Below, one piece after another: positions 33,816 through 42,843 of a stretch of 64,000 nt of DNA. The stretch's first letter is position 1; the number at the start of each line of letters is the position of its first letter. This stretch comes from Asticcacaulis excentricus (lineage in GTDB: Bacteria > Pseudomonadota > Alphaproteobacteria > Caulobacterales > Caulobacteraceae): NCBI RefSeq assembly GCF_003966695.1, contig NZ_AP018828.1, positions 91,001 to 155,000 of the forward strand, written 5' to 3'. The translations under genes were made by a program, and so were the position numbers. Below the pieces are notes generated by a model that searched no databases, was not told where the DNA came from, and saw nothing but the letters and a program-made list of their open reading frames with translations.

Positions 33816-34835
33816 TTACCCCTCACGCGGGGCGGCGGCGGACCCGCGGCGGACGATGAAATAGTCGAGTTGTTGCGCCGCCGGGACGTCACGCCCGTTG
33901 ATGCGCTCCAGAAGCAGGCGCGTCGCCTCTTCGGCCAGCCCCTTCATCGGCTGATGTACGGTCGAAAGCGGCGGCCATACGCTGCTGGTGCCCGGCGCAT
34001 CGTCGAAACCGACGATGGAGACGTCTTGCGGCACCGACAGTTTCAGCTTGGCGGCCGCCGCCATGGCACCGAAGGCGATGTAGTCGGCGGCAGCGAAGAC
34101 AGCGGTCGGGCGGTCGGCCTGAGACAGCAGGGCCTCGGCCTCATCGAAGCCGTTATTGACCCGCACATCGCCGCGCACCACCCATTCCGGTCGCGCCGCC
34201 AGCCCGGCCTCGGACAGGGCGCGCAGATAGCCGGACTTGCGGTTGTCGTTCGAGCCGCGCCCGCGCAGGTTTTCGATGAAGGCGATGCGTGTGTGACCCA
34301 GTTCGATCAGCCAGCGCGTCAGCTCATAGCCCGCCGCCACATCGTCCATAAACACATAGGGGCTGCGCTCGAAATGCTGGACGGGAGAGATGCGCACCAC
34401 GGGCACGCCAAGCTCGTCGAACAGGTCGATCATGGCCGCATCATCGCACACCGGCGGGGCCAGCAGCACGCCGTCAAAGCGCGAGGTGGCCAGTTGCGCC
34501 TTCATCTGCGCGCGCGGCAGGTGGCGCAGTTCCGCCACCCCTTCGATAATCAGATGATAGCCGGCCTGATGGCAGGCATTGAGGGCGCCGATCTGAAGCT
34601 CATGCTGGTAATAGTGGGTGACGGGGCGTTCAAAAATCAGCCCGATCATATAGCTGCGTGACCCCGACAGGGCGCGGGCGGCGGGGTTGGGCTTGAACCC
34701 CGTCTCGGCGATCAGCGCCTCGATCTCAGCGCGCTTTTCCGGCCGCACGCCCGGCTGCTTGTTCAGCACCCGCGACACGGTCTTGATGGAAACGCCCGTC
34801 AGACGGGCCAGATCGACGATGGTGATACGGGACAC
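33816..34835 (-). CDS. LacI-family transcriptional regulator
   Basis: Full-length LacI-type regulator of 339 residues. The HTH is ITIVDLARLTGVSIKTVSRVLN (residues 4-25) with hinge NPAARALSGSRSYMIGLIF. The effector domain includes RFDGVLLAPPVCDD, GHTRIAFIENLRGRG and VPQDVSIVGFDDAPGTSSVWPPLSTVHQP. It lies near an esterase and a GPH sugar transporter, which it may control. The effector sugar is unknown. Confidence 0.92.
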   Translation of the reverse strand: MSRITIVDLARLTGVSIKTVSRVLNKQPGVRPEKRAEIEALIAETGFKPNPAARALSGSRSYMIGLIFERPVTHYYQHELQIGALNACHQAGYHLIIEGVAELRHLPRAQMKAQLATSRFDGVLLAPPVCDDAAMIDLFDELGVPVVRISPVQHFERSPYVFMDDVAAGYELTRWLIELGHTRIAFIENLRGRGSNDNRKSGYLRALSEAGLAARPEWVVRGDVRVNNGFDEAEALLSQADRPTAVFAAADYIAFGAMAAAAKLKLSVPQDVSIVGFDDAPGTSSVWPPLSTVHQPMKGLAEEATRLLLERINGRDVPAAQQLDYFIVRRGSAAAPREG

Positions 34836-34963
34836 GGGCAGACCGAAAAGGAATTAAACTCAAAGCCTAACGTGGGGTTTGCCCCCTGTCCAGACAAAGG
34901 CCAAGCAGAGTATGACCCATAGGTCGGGACCAAGGGTTCCGTTTGAACCCGTCAGAATATCAA

Positions 34964-35872
34964 CTACTTCGCGTCACCAGGAAAAAGGAAGCGGACTCCT
35001 TGCGTTGCCGCCGGGTGATAGATGGTCGCGTGGCTCTCATCCTTGAGCGGACGATAGCTCCAGACGATGTTTTCGGCCGGGTTGTTCTGCAGCGCGGTCA
35101 CCAGACGATCCACACCCGCCTGCATGGTGCCGCCTTCATTGCCGATGGAAAGCCACAGGGTTCGCGGCGTCGCCGTCTTCGTCTTCAAAAATGAATCGGA
35201 CATTTTGGACAGATTGCCATAGTCCCACCACAGGCTGGGGCTGACGGCGATATATTTCTGAAACTGTCCGCCAAAGCGCAGGAAGGTATCGACCACAAAC
35301 AGGCCCGCCAGCGACTCACCCATAACTGCGTTCACCCCGTCTGTACGGTAGGCGGCATCGACCAGAGGCCTCAATTCTTCGACCATGAACCGGCGGAAAA
35401 GATCGGCCTTTCCGCTGGTCGGCAGCGTCTTTATTTCCTCTGGATCGGTCGAGGGCGTGGTGAGCTCGGCCTTGCGGTCCTTGCTTTCGATGCCGACAAC
35501 GATCACGGGCGCGTTGGCCCCCCATGTCCCGCCCTGCTGAACCATACTTGCGATGTGCGCAAAATCCTGCCAGCCGTCGCCGCCGTCGAGGAGATAAAGG
35601 ACCGGATAGCGTTTGTGGGCGGTTGCCGGATCGGCATATTCGGTGGGCAGGGATATGTTGACCCTGCGGGTGTCGCCCAGAATATGCGAAGTGATGCGAT
35701 ACCCCTTGCCGATGTCTACGGGAATCCCCGCGCCGTCGAAACCTGTTTCCTGAGTCGAGGCAGAGGCGACAGTCGCCAGAGCACTCATGGAGGCGCTCAG
35801 GAGAAACACCCGCCGCGACAAGACGGAGGCGGGTCTGCCGACACTGGAGGCAGAGGTGTTAAACTTATCCAT
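34964..35872 (-). CDS. Tat-exported alpha/beta-hydrolase esterase (IroE/esterase D-like)
   Basis: A 302-residue hydrolase. The N-terminus carries a twin-arginine signal (SRRVFLLSASMSALATVASAS), so it should be folded in the cytoplasm and exported. Core motifs are YPVLYLLDGGDGWQDFAHIA, the nucleophile elbow GESLAG (Ser), and a catalytic His in DESHATIYHPA. It resembles the putative esterase family that hydrolyses siderophore or acetylated-sugar esters. The ATG at 35872 is chosen because it places the Tat motif near the N-terminus; the open frame begins earlier. Its neighbour is a divergent GPH sugar transporter. Confidence 0.85.
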   Translation of the reverse strand: MDKFNTSASSVGRPASVLSRRVFLLSASMSALATVASASTQETGFDGAGIPVDIGKGYRITSHILGDTRRVNISLPTEYADPATAHKRYPVLYLLDGGDGWQDFAHIASMVQQGGTWGANAPVIVVGIESKDRKAELTTPSTDPEEIKTLPTSGKADLFRRFMVEELRPLVDAAYRTDGVNAVMGESLAGLFVVDTFLRFGGQFQKYIAVSPSLWWDYGNLSKMSDSFLKTKTATPRTLWLSIGNEGGTMQAGVDRLVTALQNNPAENIVWSYRPLKDESHATIYHPAATQGVRFLFPGDAK

Positions 35873-36149
35873 CTTGGCTAAAGCGTCCCCTTTGGACCGC
35901 ACTGACGCGGAAAATGGCGCTATGATACCTGCTACACCAGCCCTTGGGAAGTCGTGAGGCTGCGGATTGAAAGCCTTATGAGCCCTATCTTTCAGAGCCC
36001 ATGTGGCGGGGCAGAATGGAGTATCCTTAGAGATTGTGCTATTTTTGAAACAGTTCATGACAACGTTGACGTATCGACGCTTGCGCAGGGGGTAACACTG
36101 CCCTACAGATAGGCCAGACCGCGAAAACGCGGCACCACAGGGGAACGAA

Positions 36150-37505
36150 ATGGCCGCAACTGACCGTCTATCCTTGCGCGAAAAGATCGCTTATGGCGCA
36201 GGCGACCTGGGCTTTAACTTCTACTGGACGACCATTTCGGCCTTCGGGCTGATCTTCTTCACCGACGTCTTCGGCCTCGACCCGCTGGCGGCGGGGACCA
36301 TGCTGCTGATCAGTCGCGTCCTCGATGCTTTTACTGATCCCGTGATGGGGGCGGTGGCTGACCGCACGCGCAGCCGCTGGGGCCGTTTTCGTCCGTGGAT
36401 TTTCGGGGCCGCCGCGCCGATGGCGGTGCTGGGGGTGCTGTGCTTCTTCACCCCGCCCTTCGATCATGACGGTAAGCTGGTCTATGCCTATCTGACCTAT
36501 AATTTGCTGATGATTGTCTATACGGTCGCCAACATCCCCTACAGCGCCCTGTCCGGCGTGATGAGCGCCGACGGGCAGGACCGCACCACGCTCAATGCGT
36601 TCCGCTTTGTCGGCGGCTTTCTGGGCGGCACAATCGTTACCTATGCCACGCCGCTGCTAGTCAAAAGCTTCGGCGGGGCCAATCCGGCGCAGGGCTGGCC
36701 CATCGTTATGGCCATCTATGGCGTGGTGGTCGTTGTCATCATGGCGCTGGTCGTCCTCAATACGCGCGAACGCATCAGCCCGCCGCCACAGCAGGCCTCC
36801 AGCCCCTGGCGCGACATCCGCGACCTGTTCGGTAACAAGCCGTGGCTGGTGCTGTTTGCCCTGGCTCTGGTCATCATGGTGACCATCACCCTGCGTATGG
36901 CCACCTCAGCCTACTATATGCGCTATGTGGTGGGGCGTGAGGATCTGATCGGGCCGTTCCTGACCTCTTACGGCGTAGCGCTGGCCGCCGGTGCGCTCCT
37001 GACGCCCATGATGACCAAATGGATCGACAAGCCGCGCCTGATGATGATCCTGATGGGCGCCGTCGCTGTCCTCTCGGCCAGCTTTTTTGTCATCCCGCCG
37101 GATCAGATCGGGCTGATGTTTGCGGTGCAAATACTGATCGGCCTGTGTCTGGGGCCGAAATCGCCGCTGGCCTACGCCATGTATGCCGATGCGGCGGACT
37201 ATACGGAATACCGCTTCGGACGGCGCGCCACGGCCATGACCTATGCGGCGGCGACCTTTTCGCAAAAGCTGGGCGGAGCGCTGGCCTCTTACCTGATCGG
37301 CGCGGGTCTGAAGGCCGTCGATTATGTCGCCAATGGCCCGCAGACCGTCGAAACCAAGGGCATCATAACCGTCCTGATGTCGCTCGCCCCTGCGGCGGCG
37401 GCCCTGATCTCGGTCGCTGTGCTGCTGCTGTATAAGCTCGACAAGGCCAGCATGAGCGCCGTCTCGGCTGAACTGGCGCGCCGACGGGCGGCCTTGGAAG
37501 AGTGA
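36150..37505 (+). CDS. GPH-family sugar/cation symporter (MFS, MelB-like)
   Basis: A 451-residue inner-membrane transporter with about 12 helices. GPH features are LREKIAYGAGDLGFNFYWTTIS at the N-terminus, SRVLDAFTDPVMGAVADRTRSRWGRFRPWI (Asp pair plus the conserved Arg-rich loop, about residues 53-82) and ANIPYSALSGVMSADGQDRT. Such proteins import glycosides, pentosides or hexuronides with Na+ or H+. A GGGGAACG ribosome binding site precedes the ATG. The substrate could relate to the esterase and GH67/ManD genes nearby, which is inferred. Confidence 0.93.
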   Translation: MAATDRLSLREKIAYGAGDLGFNFYWTTISAFGLIFFTDVFGLDPLAAGTMLLISRVLDAFTDPVMGAVADRTRSRWGRFRPWIFGAAAPMAVLGVLCFFTPPFDHDGKLVYAYLTYNLLMIVYTVANIPYSALSGVMSADGQDRTTLNAFRFVGGFLGGTIVTYATPLLVKSFGGANPAQGWPIVMAIYGVVVVVIMALVVLNTRERISPPPQQASSPWRDIRDLFGNKPWLVLFALALVIMVTITLRMATSAYYMRYVVGREDLIGPFLTSYGVALAAGALLTPMMTKWIDKPRLMMILMGAVAVLSASFFVIPPDQIGLMFAVQILIGLCLGPKSPLAYAMYADAADYTEYRFGRRATAMTYAAATFSQKLGGALASYLIGAGLKAVDYVANGPQTVETKGIITVLMSLAPAAAALISVAVLLLYKLDKASMSAVSAELARRRAALEE

Positions 37506-38126
37506 TTAACGTATCTGGTGGCGCAGGTCGTACACACCGCGCCGCGCGGCCAGAACGGCTCCCATCAGGTCGAGGCTTATGCCCGAAAGGTCGGGCTGAA
37601 AGCCGTCAATATCGGCCAGTCGGGCGGCGACGAAGTCCACCACCTGCCTCAGGTCGCTGGCACGCGCCAGCTCCTCCACCGGATCAAAGATCAGGTTGAT
37701 GACCTGACGCCGCAACTCCGGGCGGAAGTCCGTCGAGCCCGCGTACAGACGGACCATGTAGTCGATAATGCGGCTCAGGCCCGCCATCTCGTTCAGCAAG
37801 GGCGGACTGAACAGAAAGCGCCTGAACTCGACCGGCTCCGAGCGCGACAGGGCGGCCGCCACAACGAACAGCGCCGCCGTCCAGACGCGGTCGCGGCTGC
37901 GCCGCAGCAGGGGCATGTGGCCGTTCATCAGGCGGTCAAAGGCGGGCGTGTCGAATTTCGATAGTTTAATGCCGTTGAGGACCAAGGGCGCCAGTTGCGC
38001 CCAGGCTTCGCGACGGCGACCGGTCACCTTCTGCGGCTCCCACGGCTCCACCAGCAGTGCATCGACCAGATCGGCGATGTCGGACAGGGCGTCGGTGGTG
38101 GTAGCCACAGCGGGCGAATAGGTCAT
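37506..38126 (-). CDS. Hypothetical helical protein
   Basis: A 206-residue, mainly helical soluble protein with Arg-rich and hydrophobic segments (RDRVWTAALFVVAAALSRSEPVEFRRFLFSPPLLNEMAGLSRII). Its stop codon directly abuts the stop of the convergent transporter gene. The ATG at 38126 is preferred over an in-frame TTG at 38141. No family recognised. Length and composition support coding. Confidence 0.65.
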   Translation of the reverse strand: MTYSPAVATTTDALSDIADLVDALLVEPWEPQKVTGRRREAWAQLAPLVLNGIKLSKFDTPAFDRLMNGHMPLLRRSRDRVWTAALFVVAAALSRSEPVEFRRFLFSPPLLNEMAGLSRIIDYMVRLYAGSTDFRPELRRQVINLIFDPVEELARASDLRQVVDFVAARLADIDGFQPDLSGISLDLMGAVLAARRGVYDLRHQIR

Positions 38127-38166
38127 GAGGAGAGCTTTCAAAAAACCATTTCAGACAACAGGCGGA

Positions 38167-38427
38167 TCAGTCGTTGGCCGCGATCAGTCGCCACTGTGCC
38201 GATTTACCGGCAGCAAACAGACGCTGCATGGCCTGACGCACGCCGCGAATAGCCTCGCTGCGTTCGCTGTGATGCGCCACGGGTTCACGGTCCTTGAGCA
38301 CCTGCCAGAGTTGACCGTCAAAGCGCACTTCGAAGCGGGCAGGCACATGGGCATTGACCAGCCCGGCCTCACCCACGGTCGGCCACAGGGAATCCCAGGT
38401 GTCGGCGGGGGAACGGAAAGGGGTCAT
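38167..38427 (-). CDS. Small hypothetical protein
   Basis: An 86-residue protein with a beta-alpha look (ARFEVRFDGQLWQVLKDREPVAHHSERSEAIRGVRQAMQRL). It has a strong AAGGAG site before the ATG at 38427. A family A repeat lies right upstream and supplies the leader. Function unknown. The DGQLWQVLKDREPVAHHSERSEAIR segment vaguely recalls DUF2188-type small proteins. Confidence 0.7.
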   Translation of the reverse strand: MTPFRSPADTWDSLWPTVGEAGLVNAHVPARFEVRFDGQLWQVLKDREPVAHHSERSEAIRGVRQAMQRLFAAGKSAQWRLIAAND

Positions 38428-38440
38428 GTGCAGGCTCCTT

Positions 38441-38545
38441 GGAGCGATGTGCGGAAAAGTGTGAGCGGTTTTCCGCAAAAACATCGCGACAAAACAAAAA
38501 TTTAGAGTGAAATGACGATTCAACTCAAAGTCATTTCGCTCTAAA
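38441..38545. repeat. Dispersed palindromic repeat, family A, copy 2
   Basis: Nearly identical to copy 1 at 10591: its first 70 bases differ at the ends only. It lies 14 bases upstream of the start codon of a small gene and abuts the cspA terminator on its other side. Confidence 0.88.
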
Positions 38546-38551
38546 TCAAAT

Positions 38552-38580
38552 AAAAAAGCCCGGCGGGGTCGCCGGGCTTC
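38552..38580 (-). terminator. Rho-independent terminator of cspA
   Basis: Perfect 10-base stem AAGCCCGGCG / CGCCGGGCTT with a 4-base loop, followed on the minus strand by TTTTTTA. It lies just after the cspA stop. Confidence 0.92.
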
Positions 38581-38586
38581 GCAGAG

Positions 38587-38790
38587 TCAGGCGGCCTGAA
38601 GATTGACCGCTGCCGCCTTGCCGCGGTCGCTCTGGACCTCGTATGCGATCTTCTGGCCTTCGACCAGCATCCGCCAGCCGGCGCGTTCGATGGCCGAAAT
38701 GTGCACGAACACATCATTGCCGCCGTCATCCGGCTGAATAAAACCAAAACCCTTGTTCGGGTTGAACCACTTTACAATACCGACAGCCAT
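38587..38790 (-). CDS. cspA: Cold-shock domain protein (CspA family)
   Basis: A 67-residue single cold-shock domain RNA chaperone. RNP1 is KGFGFIQ (residues 13-19) and RNP2 is DVFVHIS (residues 27-33). The N-terminal MAVGIVKWFNPNKG and the C-terminal KAAAVNLQAA are typical. The ATG at 38790 gives the normal family length. A GAGGCC site and a leader of up to about 180 bases before the next gene precede it; such leaders often control cold-shock genes. A terminator follows. Confidence 0.96.
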   Translation of the reverse strand: MAVGIVKWFNPNKGFGFIQPDDGGNDVFVHISAIERAGWRMLVEGQKIAYEVQSDRGKAAAVNLQAA

Positions 38791-38974
38791 GTTGGCCTCC
38801 GTTCGCATATAGACGTGCGCCGTCTGCCCCGAAAATCGGGGCGTTCGAAAAAAGAAATGCTTGGGAGAGGCCAATACAGGCAATCAGACAAAGCGGTCTG
38901 TGTTTCGAAATTTTACTATAGCATAGCTTGAAATACTTTTCGCTCTAAAAGCGACATCCGAGCGTATTATTTAT

Positions 38975-39124
38975 TCAATCTATCATTTCAGCGACAAGGC
39001 GGCGCAATTCTTCCGGCGTAAACAGGGGCGGGGTGGGGATGCGACTCGCAAAGGCACGGTGAAGGGGGGCCGCAACGCGACCGTGACGACCATTCGCGGC
39101 CGTGGGGGTATGAGACGTGTACAT
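38975..39124 (-). CDS. Small protein of 49 residues
   Basis: A short frame from the ATG at 39124 with a good ACAGGAAC site a few bases upstream. The product begins MYTSHTPTAANGRHGRVAA and ends TPPLFTPEELRRLVAEMID, the last part a plausible amphipathic helix. It is basic in the first half and acidic at the end. It lies between cspA and a LysR gene on the same strand. No family known to me. A longer overlapping frame (38983-39384) lacks such support. Confidence 0.5.
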   Translation of the reverse strand: MYTSHTPTAANGRHGRVAAPLHRAFASRIPTPPLFTPEELRRLVAEMID

Positions 39125-39293
39125 GATGTTCCTGTCCGCTGAGGGGCGGACTCTAAAAGGTGGGAGCGCACTCGGCGTGGAAGCGGGCGCAGCCAGAACG
39201 AGAAGGGGAGATAAGGGTCAGGGACGGCGCTTCGCCAGTCCGGACACAAACACATCTTAAGCGCTAATTGCGGCTTTTCGGTGTCTTTGACCT

Positions 39294-40217
39294 TTAGCTG
39301 ACCGAATAGACCGCCGCCGCCACGTCTTTCAGACATTCGCGGAACCAGATCAGGGCCGGGTCGCGGCCGCGCAGGCGGTCCCACACCAGCACCAGTCGCA
39401 TCGGTTCCGGAGCCACGGGTGAGGGTACGCAGACCAGACCAAACGTCTCGGCCAGCCGTTGCGCCAGCGCTTCGGAGACGGTGGTGAGAAGGTCGCTGTG
39501 GCTGACGGCGGCCAGCGCCGCGGTGAAATAGGGGGTGCTGAGGGCGATCCGCCGCGACAGGCCCCGCGCCGCCAGCGCCGCGTCCAGCTCGGACTGGCCG
39601 TCGCCGAAAATGCGGATGGCGGCGTGCGGGAAGCGCTCATAATCTTCGGGCGTGACGGGCCGGTCGGCCAGCGGGTGCCCCCGCCGCATCACCAGGGCCA
39701 GCCGGTCATAACCCAGCGGCAGGGTCTCGGTGCCGACGGGCAGGGGCGTCGTCTCCAGCGCGAAGGCGAGATCAAGCCGCCCCTGCTGCATCAGGGTGAT
39801 GGTCTCCGGGCCATAGGCCGAGACCTGAACGTCGATGCCGGGGGCCTCGCGCGCCAGCCGCGCGGTCAGGGCGGGCAGCAGCAGTAGGGTGTGCACATCC
39901 GAGGCCACTAGCCGCATCGTGCGCTTTTCCTGCGCCGGGTCGAAGCGATCTTCGCGGAACAGGCCGCGCACCCCCTCTAATGCGCTCGCCACCTGTGGGG
40001 CAAGCCGCTCAGCCCTAGGCGTCAGGGTCAGGCCGCCGCCGGAGCGGATGAGTAGCGGGTCGTCGAACAGGTCGCGCAACCGCGAAAGGGCCCGGCTGAC
40101 GGCGGGCTGGCTGAGGCCCACCTCCTGCGCGGCGTGGGTCACATTGTGCCGCCTCAGCAGGGCCTCAAGCACCGGCAGCAGGTCGAGATCGATAGCGGCT
40201 AAATTCTTATTCTGCAT
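39294..40217 (-). CDS. LysR-family transcriptional regulator
   Basis: A 307-residue regulator with the N-terminal winged HTH (LDLLPVLEALLRRHNVTHAAQEVGLSQPAVSRALSRLRDLFDDPLLIRSGGGLTLTPRAE, about residues 11-70) and a periplasmic-binding-like effector domain. It is divergent from an epimerase-like gene with 73 bases between them. That gap holds an imperfect dyad (GCATAAT at 40214-40220 and ATAATGC at 40231-40237) beside its start, a candidate LysR site. It probably regulates the neighbour. Confidence 0.93.
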   Translation of the reverse strand: MQNKNLAAIDLDLLPVLEALLRRHNVTHAAQEVGLSQPAVSRALSRLRDLFDDPLLIRSGGGLTLTPRAERLAPQVASALEGVRGLFREDRFDPAQEKRTMRLVASDVHTLLLLPALTARLAREAPGIDVQVSAYGPETITLMQQGRLDLAFALETTPLPVGTETLPLGYDRLALVMRRGHPLADRPVTPEDYERFPHAAIRIFGDGQSELDAALAARGLSRRIALSTPYFTAALAAVSHSDLLTTVSEALAQRLAETFGLVCVPSPVAPEPMRLVLVWDRLRGRDPALIWFRECLKDVAAAVYSVS

Positions 40218-40290
40218 AATGTTTATACAAATAATGCATTTTTGGTATAGTGCAATCGGCGGTATCCTTGGACATCAACAGGAGTTCCCC

Positions 40291-41223
40291 ATGTCCGAGA
40301 AAATCGTCATCTTCGGTTACGGTCCCGGTGGCCGCAGCCTTACCGAACGTCTGGTCGCCGAAGGCCGTCGGCCCCTGATCACGCAGCGCAAGCGCCCCAA
40401 AGACCTGCCGCCGGGCGTCGATTTTATGGCGTCGGATGTGCTGGATGCCGCTGCGGTGCTGGCCGTGACGCGCGGTGCGACCCACATCGTCATCACCATT
40501 GGCTTTGAGTATTCGACCGCCGTGTGGCGGCAAAGCTGGCCCGTGGCCATGACGAACCTGCTCAAGGCGGCGCGTGAGACCGGCGCGAAAACGCTCTTCT
40601 TCGATAATCTCTATATGTACGGACCGCAAAACGAGCCGATTTCGGAAACGACGCCCTATGCCCGCTGGGGCGGCAAACCGGCGGTACGTCGCGCCATCTC
40701 CGAGCAGTGGCAGACGGCGGCGGCGAAGGGCGAGGTGGTGATGAGCGCCCTGCGCGTGCCGGATTTCTACGGTCCCGGCGTCAGCAACAGCCATCTGGGC
40801 GATCTGGTCTTCGGGCGTCTGGCGCAGGGCAAGCCCGCGCAACTGATCGCCCCGCCGGATACGCCGCACGATTTCGCCTATATTCCGGATGTGTCGCGCG
40901 CTATGGCCCTGCTGCTCGACCTGCCGGTGGGCGAATTTGGACAGGTCTGGCATATGCCGAGCGCGCCGACGCGCACGCCGCGACAACTGATCGCGCTGGG
41001 GGCCGAGGCGCTGGGGCAGCCCGCGCGGATTCAGGCCATCCCGCAAAGTCTGCTGCCCGTGCTGGGGCTGGTCACGCCCTTTATGCGCGAACTGCACGAC
41101 ATGCGCTTCCTGTTCGACCGCCCCTACCATATCGACGGCCACAAGCTGAGGCAGCGCTTCGGCTTTGAAGTGACGCCGTTTGAGGTGGGTATCCCGCAAA
41201 CGGCGCTCAGCTATAGCCGGTGA
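40291..41223 (+). CDS. NAD-dependent epimerase/dehydratase-like protein
   Basis: A 310-residue extended-SDR Rossmann protein. The nucleotide-binding strand IVIFGYGPGGRSLTERLVAEG lies at residues 5-25, TRGATHIVITIGFEYSTAVW near residue 60, FDNLYMYGP with the catalytic Tyr near residue 107, and FYGPGVSNSHLGDLVF near residue 160. The Lys of the usual YxxxK is not obvious (YMYGPQNEP), so the catalytic type is uncertain. An AGGAG site precedes the ATG at 40291. It is divergent from LysR. Confidence 0.85.
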   Translation: MSEKIVIFGYGPGGRSLTERLVAEGRRPLITQRKRPKDLPPGVDFMASDVLDAAAVLAVTRGATHIVITIGFEYSTAVWRQSWPVAMTNLLKAARETGAKTLFFDNLYMYGPQNEPISETTPYARWGGKPAVRRAISEQWQTAAAKGEVVMSALRVPDFYGPGVSNSHLGDLVFGRLAQGKPAQLIAPPDTPHDFAYIPDVSRAMALLLDLPVGEFGQVWHMPSAPTRTPRQLIALGAEALGQPARIQAIPQSLLPVLGLVTPFMRELHDMRFLFDRPYHIDGHKLRQRFGFEVTPFEVGIPQTALSYSR

Positions 41224-41229
41224 TCGAGC

Positions 41230-42672
41230 CTAATCCTTTTTGACGAACTCGGCCAGGCGGCTGTTCAGTTCCTGAGCCGTAGCGCGTACTGTATCGGAGA
41301 TGCCGGCAACTTTCTCGGCGGACTTACCGGTATTTTCGGCGTATTCGGCCACACGGCCCATGGTTTCAGCAACCGACTGCGCCACGGCTCGCTGTTCCTG
41401 GGTGGCGGAGGCCACCGAATTGACCAGTTGCGTAATCTGCCCAATGCCGTTGATGACGCCGGACACCGTATCGACCGTCTTACGCGTTTCGGCCTGAATG
41501 GCCTCGATGCGCTTGCCGATTTCCGATGTCGCCTTGGCGGTCTGTTCAGACAGGGCCTTGACCTCAGAGGCCACGACCGCAAAGCCCGCACCGGCGGCCC
41601 CGGCGCGCGCCGCTTCGATGGTGGCATTGAGCGCCAGCAGCTTGGTCTGTTCGGCGATGGAAGAGACAGTGGACACCACGTCCGAAATGCTGCCCACCGC
41701 GCCGGTCAGGCCTTCCAACTGCCGCTTTGTGCCGATACTGGCGCTTTCCACTGCCTCGGCCTCTCTGGCCACGTCGGTGGTACGCATGGCGACTTCGTGG
41801 ATGGCGGTGGCCTGTTCCGACACCGCATTGGCGACGGTGCCGGTCAGGGTCATGGTTTCGCGGACATAGCCCGACAGCTCACCGGCCTGCGAGGTCACGG
41901 CATCGCCGACGCGCGTCATCTCAGCGACCGTATCTTCCATCCCCTTGGCCATGGCCACGCGGTGCGTCACCACGTACCAGACGAGCAGCGGTCTTCCGGC
42001 GATGCGGTTGATCTTTAGCTCCAGATATTCCGGCCCGACCTTGATCGTCGTCTGATGGCCATCGCTGCCCATTGCCTTCAGCATCCGGTGCTGATGCTCC
42101 GGCACCTTGTGGAAGACGTCGATCTTGGAACCGATGATTTCATCGGCCCTGACGTTGATATATTGCTGGATCTTGCCCAACATGCGGATTGAGGCCTGAT
42201 TGGCGTAGTCGATGACGAAGGTATCCGGATCGCACGTCATGATCGGCACGGGCAGCTTGTCCAGCGTCTCCAGAAGGCGAGCGATGCGTTCCTGCTGCGC
42301 CTTGCGGCTTTCGACGACGGTGGCGATCTTGATAATGCCGGTGACGCGGCCGTTGGTTTCGATGGGCGAATAGGTGGCCTGAAGCGTGACGCGCTGGCCG
42401 CCCTTACCCAGCCGTTCAAATTCATCCGAGCGGAAGCGTCCGGCCTTCAGATCGGCCCAGAAGGCGCGATAGTCGTCGCTGGCCGCATAGGCCTGATCGA
42501 CGAACAGGCTGTGGTGCCGCCCGATGATTTCGCTGCGATTATAGCCCATGGCCTCGCAAAAGCGGTCATTGGCGTCTTCAATGATCCCATCGGGTGTGAA
42601 GCAGATGATGGCTTGTGTCCGCGACAGGGCGTCATAGCGGGCGCGGTGGTCGGACTTCGATTTAACGAGCAT
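41230..42672 (-). CDS. Soluble PAS-domain methyl-accepting chemotaxis protein
   Basis: A 480-residue chemoreceptor without membrane helices. It has a PAS domain (TQAIICFTPDGIIEDANDRFCEAMGYNRSEIIGRHHSLF, residues 19-60, then a PAC part VTLQATYSPIETNGRVTGIIKIA), and a second PAS-like domain (LPVPIMTCDPDTFVIDYANQASIRMLG, about residues 140-225). A signalling hairpin follows ([42 protein letters not shown]). It probably senses an intracellular redox, light or metabolic cue; no cofactor-binding residue could be assigned. It is an isolated gene without che genes nearby. Confidence 0.92.
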   Translation of the reverse strand: MLVKSKSDHRARYDALSRTQAIICFTPDGIIEDANDRFCEAMGYNRSEIIGRHHSLFVDQAYAASDDYRAFWADLKAGRFRSDEFERLGKGGQRVTLQATYSPIETNGRVTGIIKIATVVESRKAQQERIARLLETLDKLPVPIMTCDPDTFVIDYANQASIRMLGKIQQYINVRADEIIGSKIDVFHKVPEHQHRMLKAMGSDGHQTTIKVGPEYLELKINRIAGRPLLVWYVVTHRVAMAKGMEDTVAEMTRVGDAVTSQAGELSGYVRETMTLTGTVANAVSEQATAIHEVAMRTTDVAREAEAVESASIGTKRQLEGLTGAVGSISDVVSTVSSIAEQTKLLALNATIEAARAGAAGAGFAVVASEVKALSEQTAKATSEIGKRIEAIQAETRKTVDTVSGVINGIGQITQLVNSVASATQEQRAVAQSVAETMGRVAEYAENTGKSAEKVAGISDTVRATAQELNSRLAEFVKKD

Positions 42673-42843
42673 GGCAAAACCTTACGCAACTTCTAACGTA
42701 GCATTGTTACGCCGATGGTAAAGCTCTGGTTAAAATCGAATGGCGCTCTTACAAAAAACTTATGAAATTCAAGGAATTAAATTTAGTTTAACAAGATTAT
42801 ACGGTCAGAAACGGGCGTGGATCACAATCTCCTTCAATTTTTT

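Noticed and set aside
34943..35194. 83-codon plus-strand frame upstream of the esterase stop
   Set aside because: Mostly antisense to the esterase gene; no supporting signals.
38983..39384. 133-codon minus-strand frame
   Set aside because: It overlaps the lysR 3' end and a better supported 49-residue frame, and is Pro/Arg-rich without recognisable structure.
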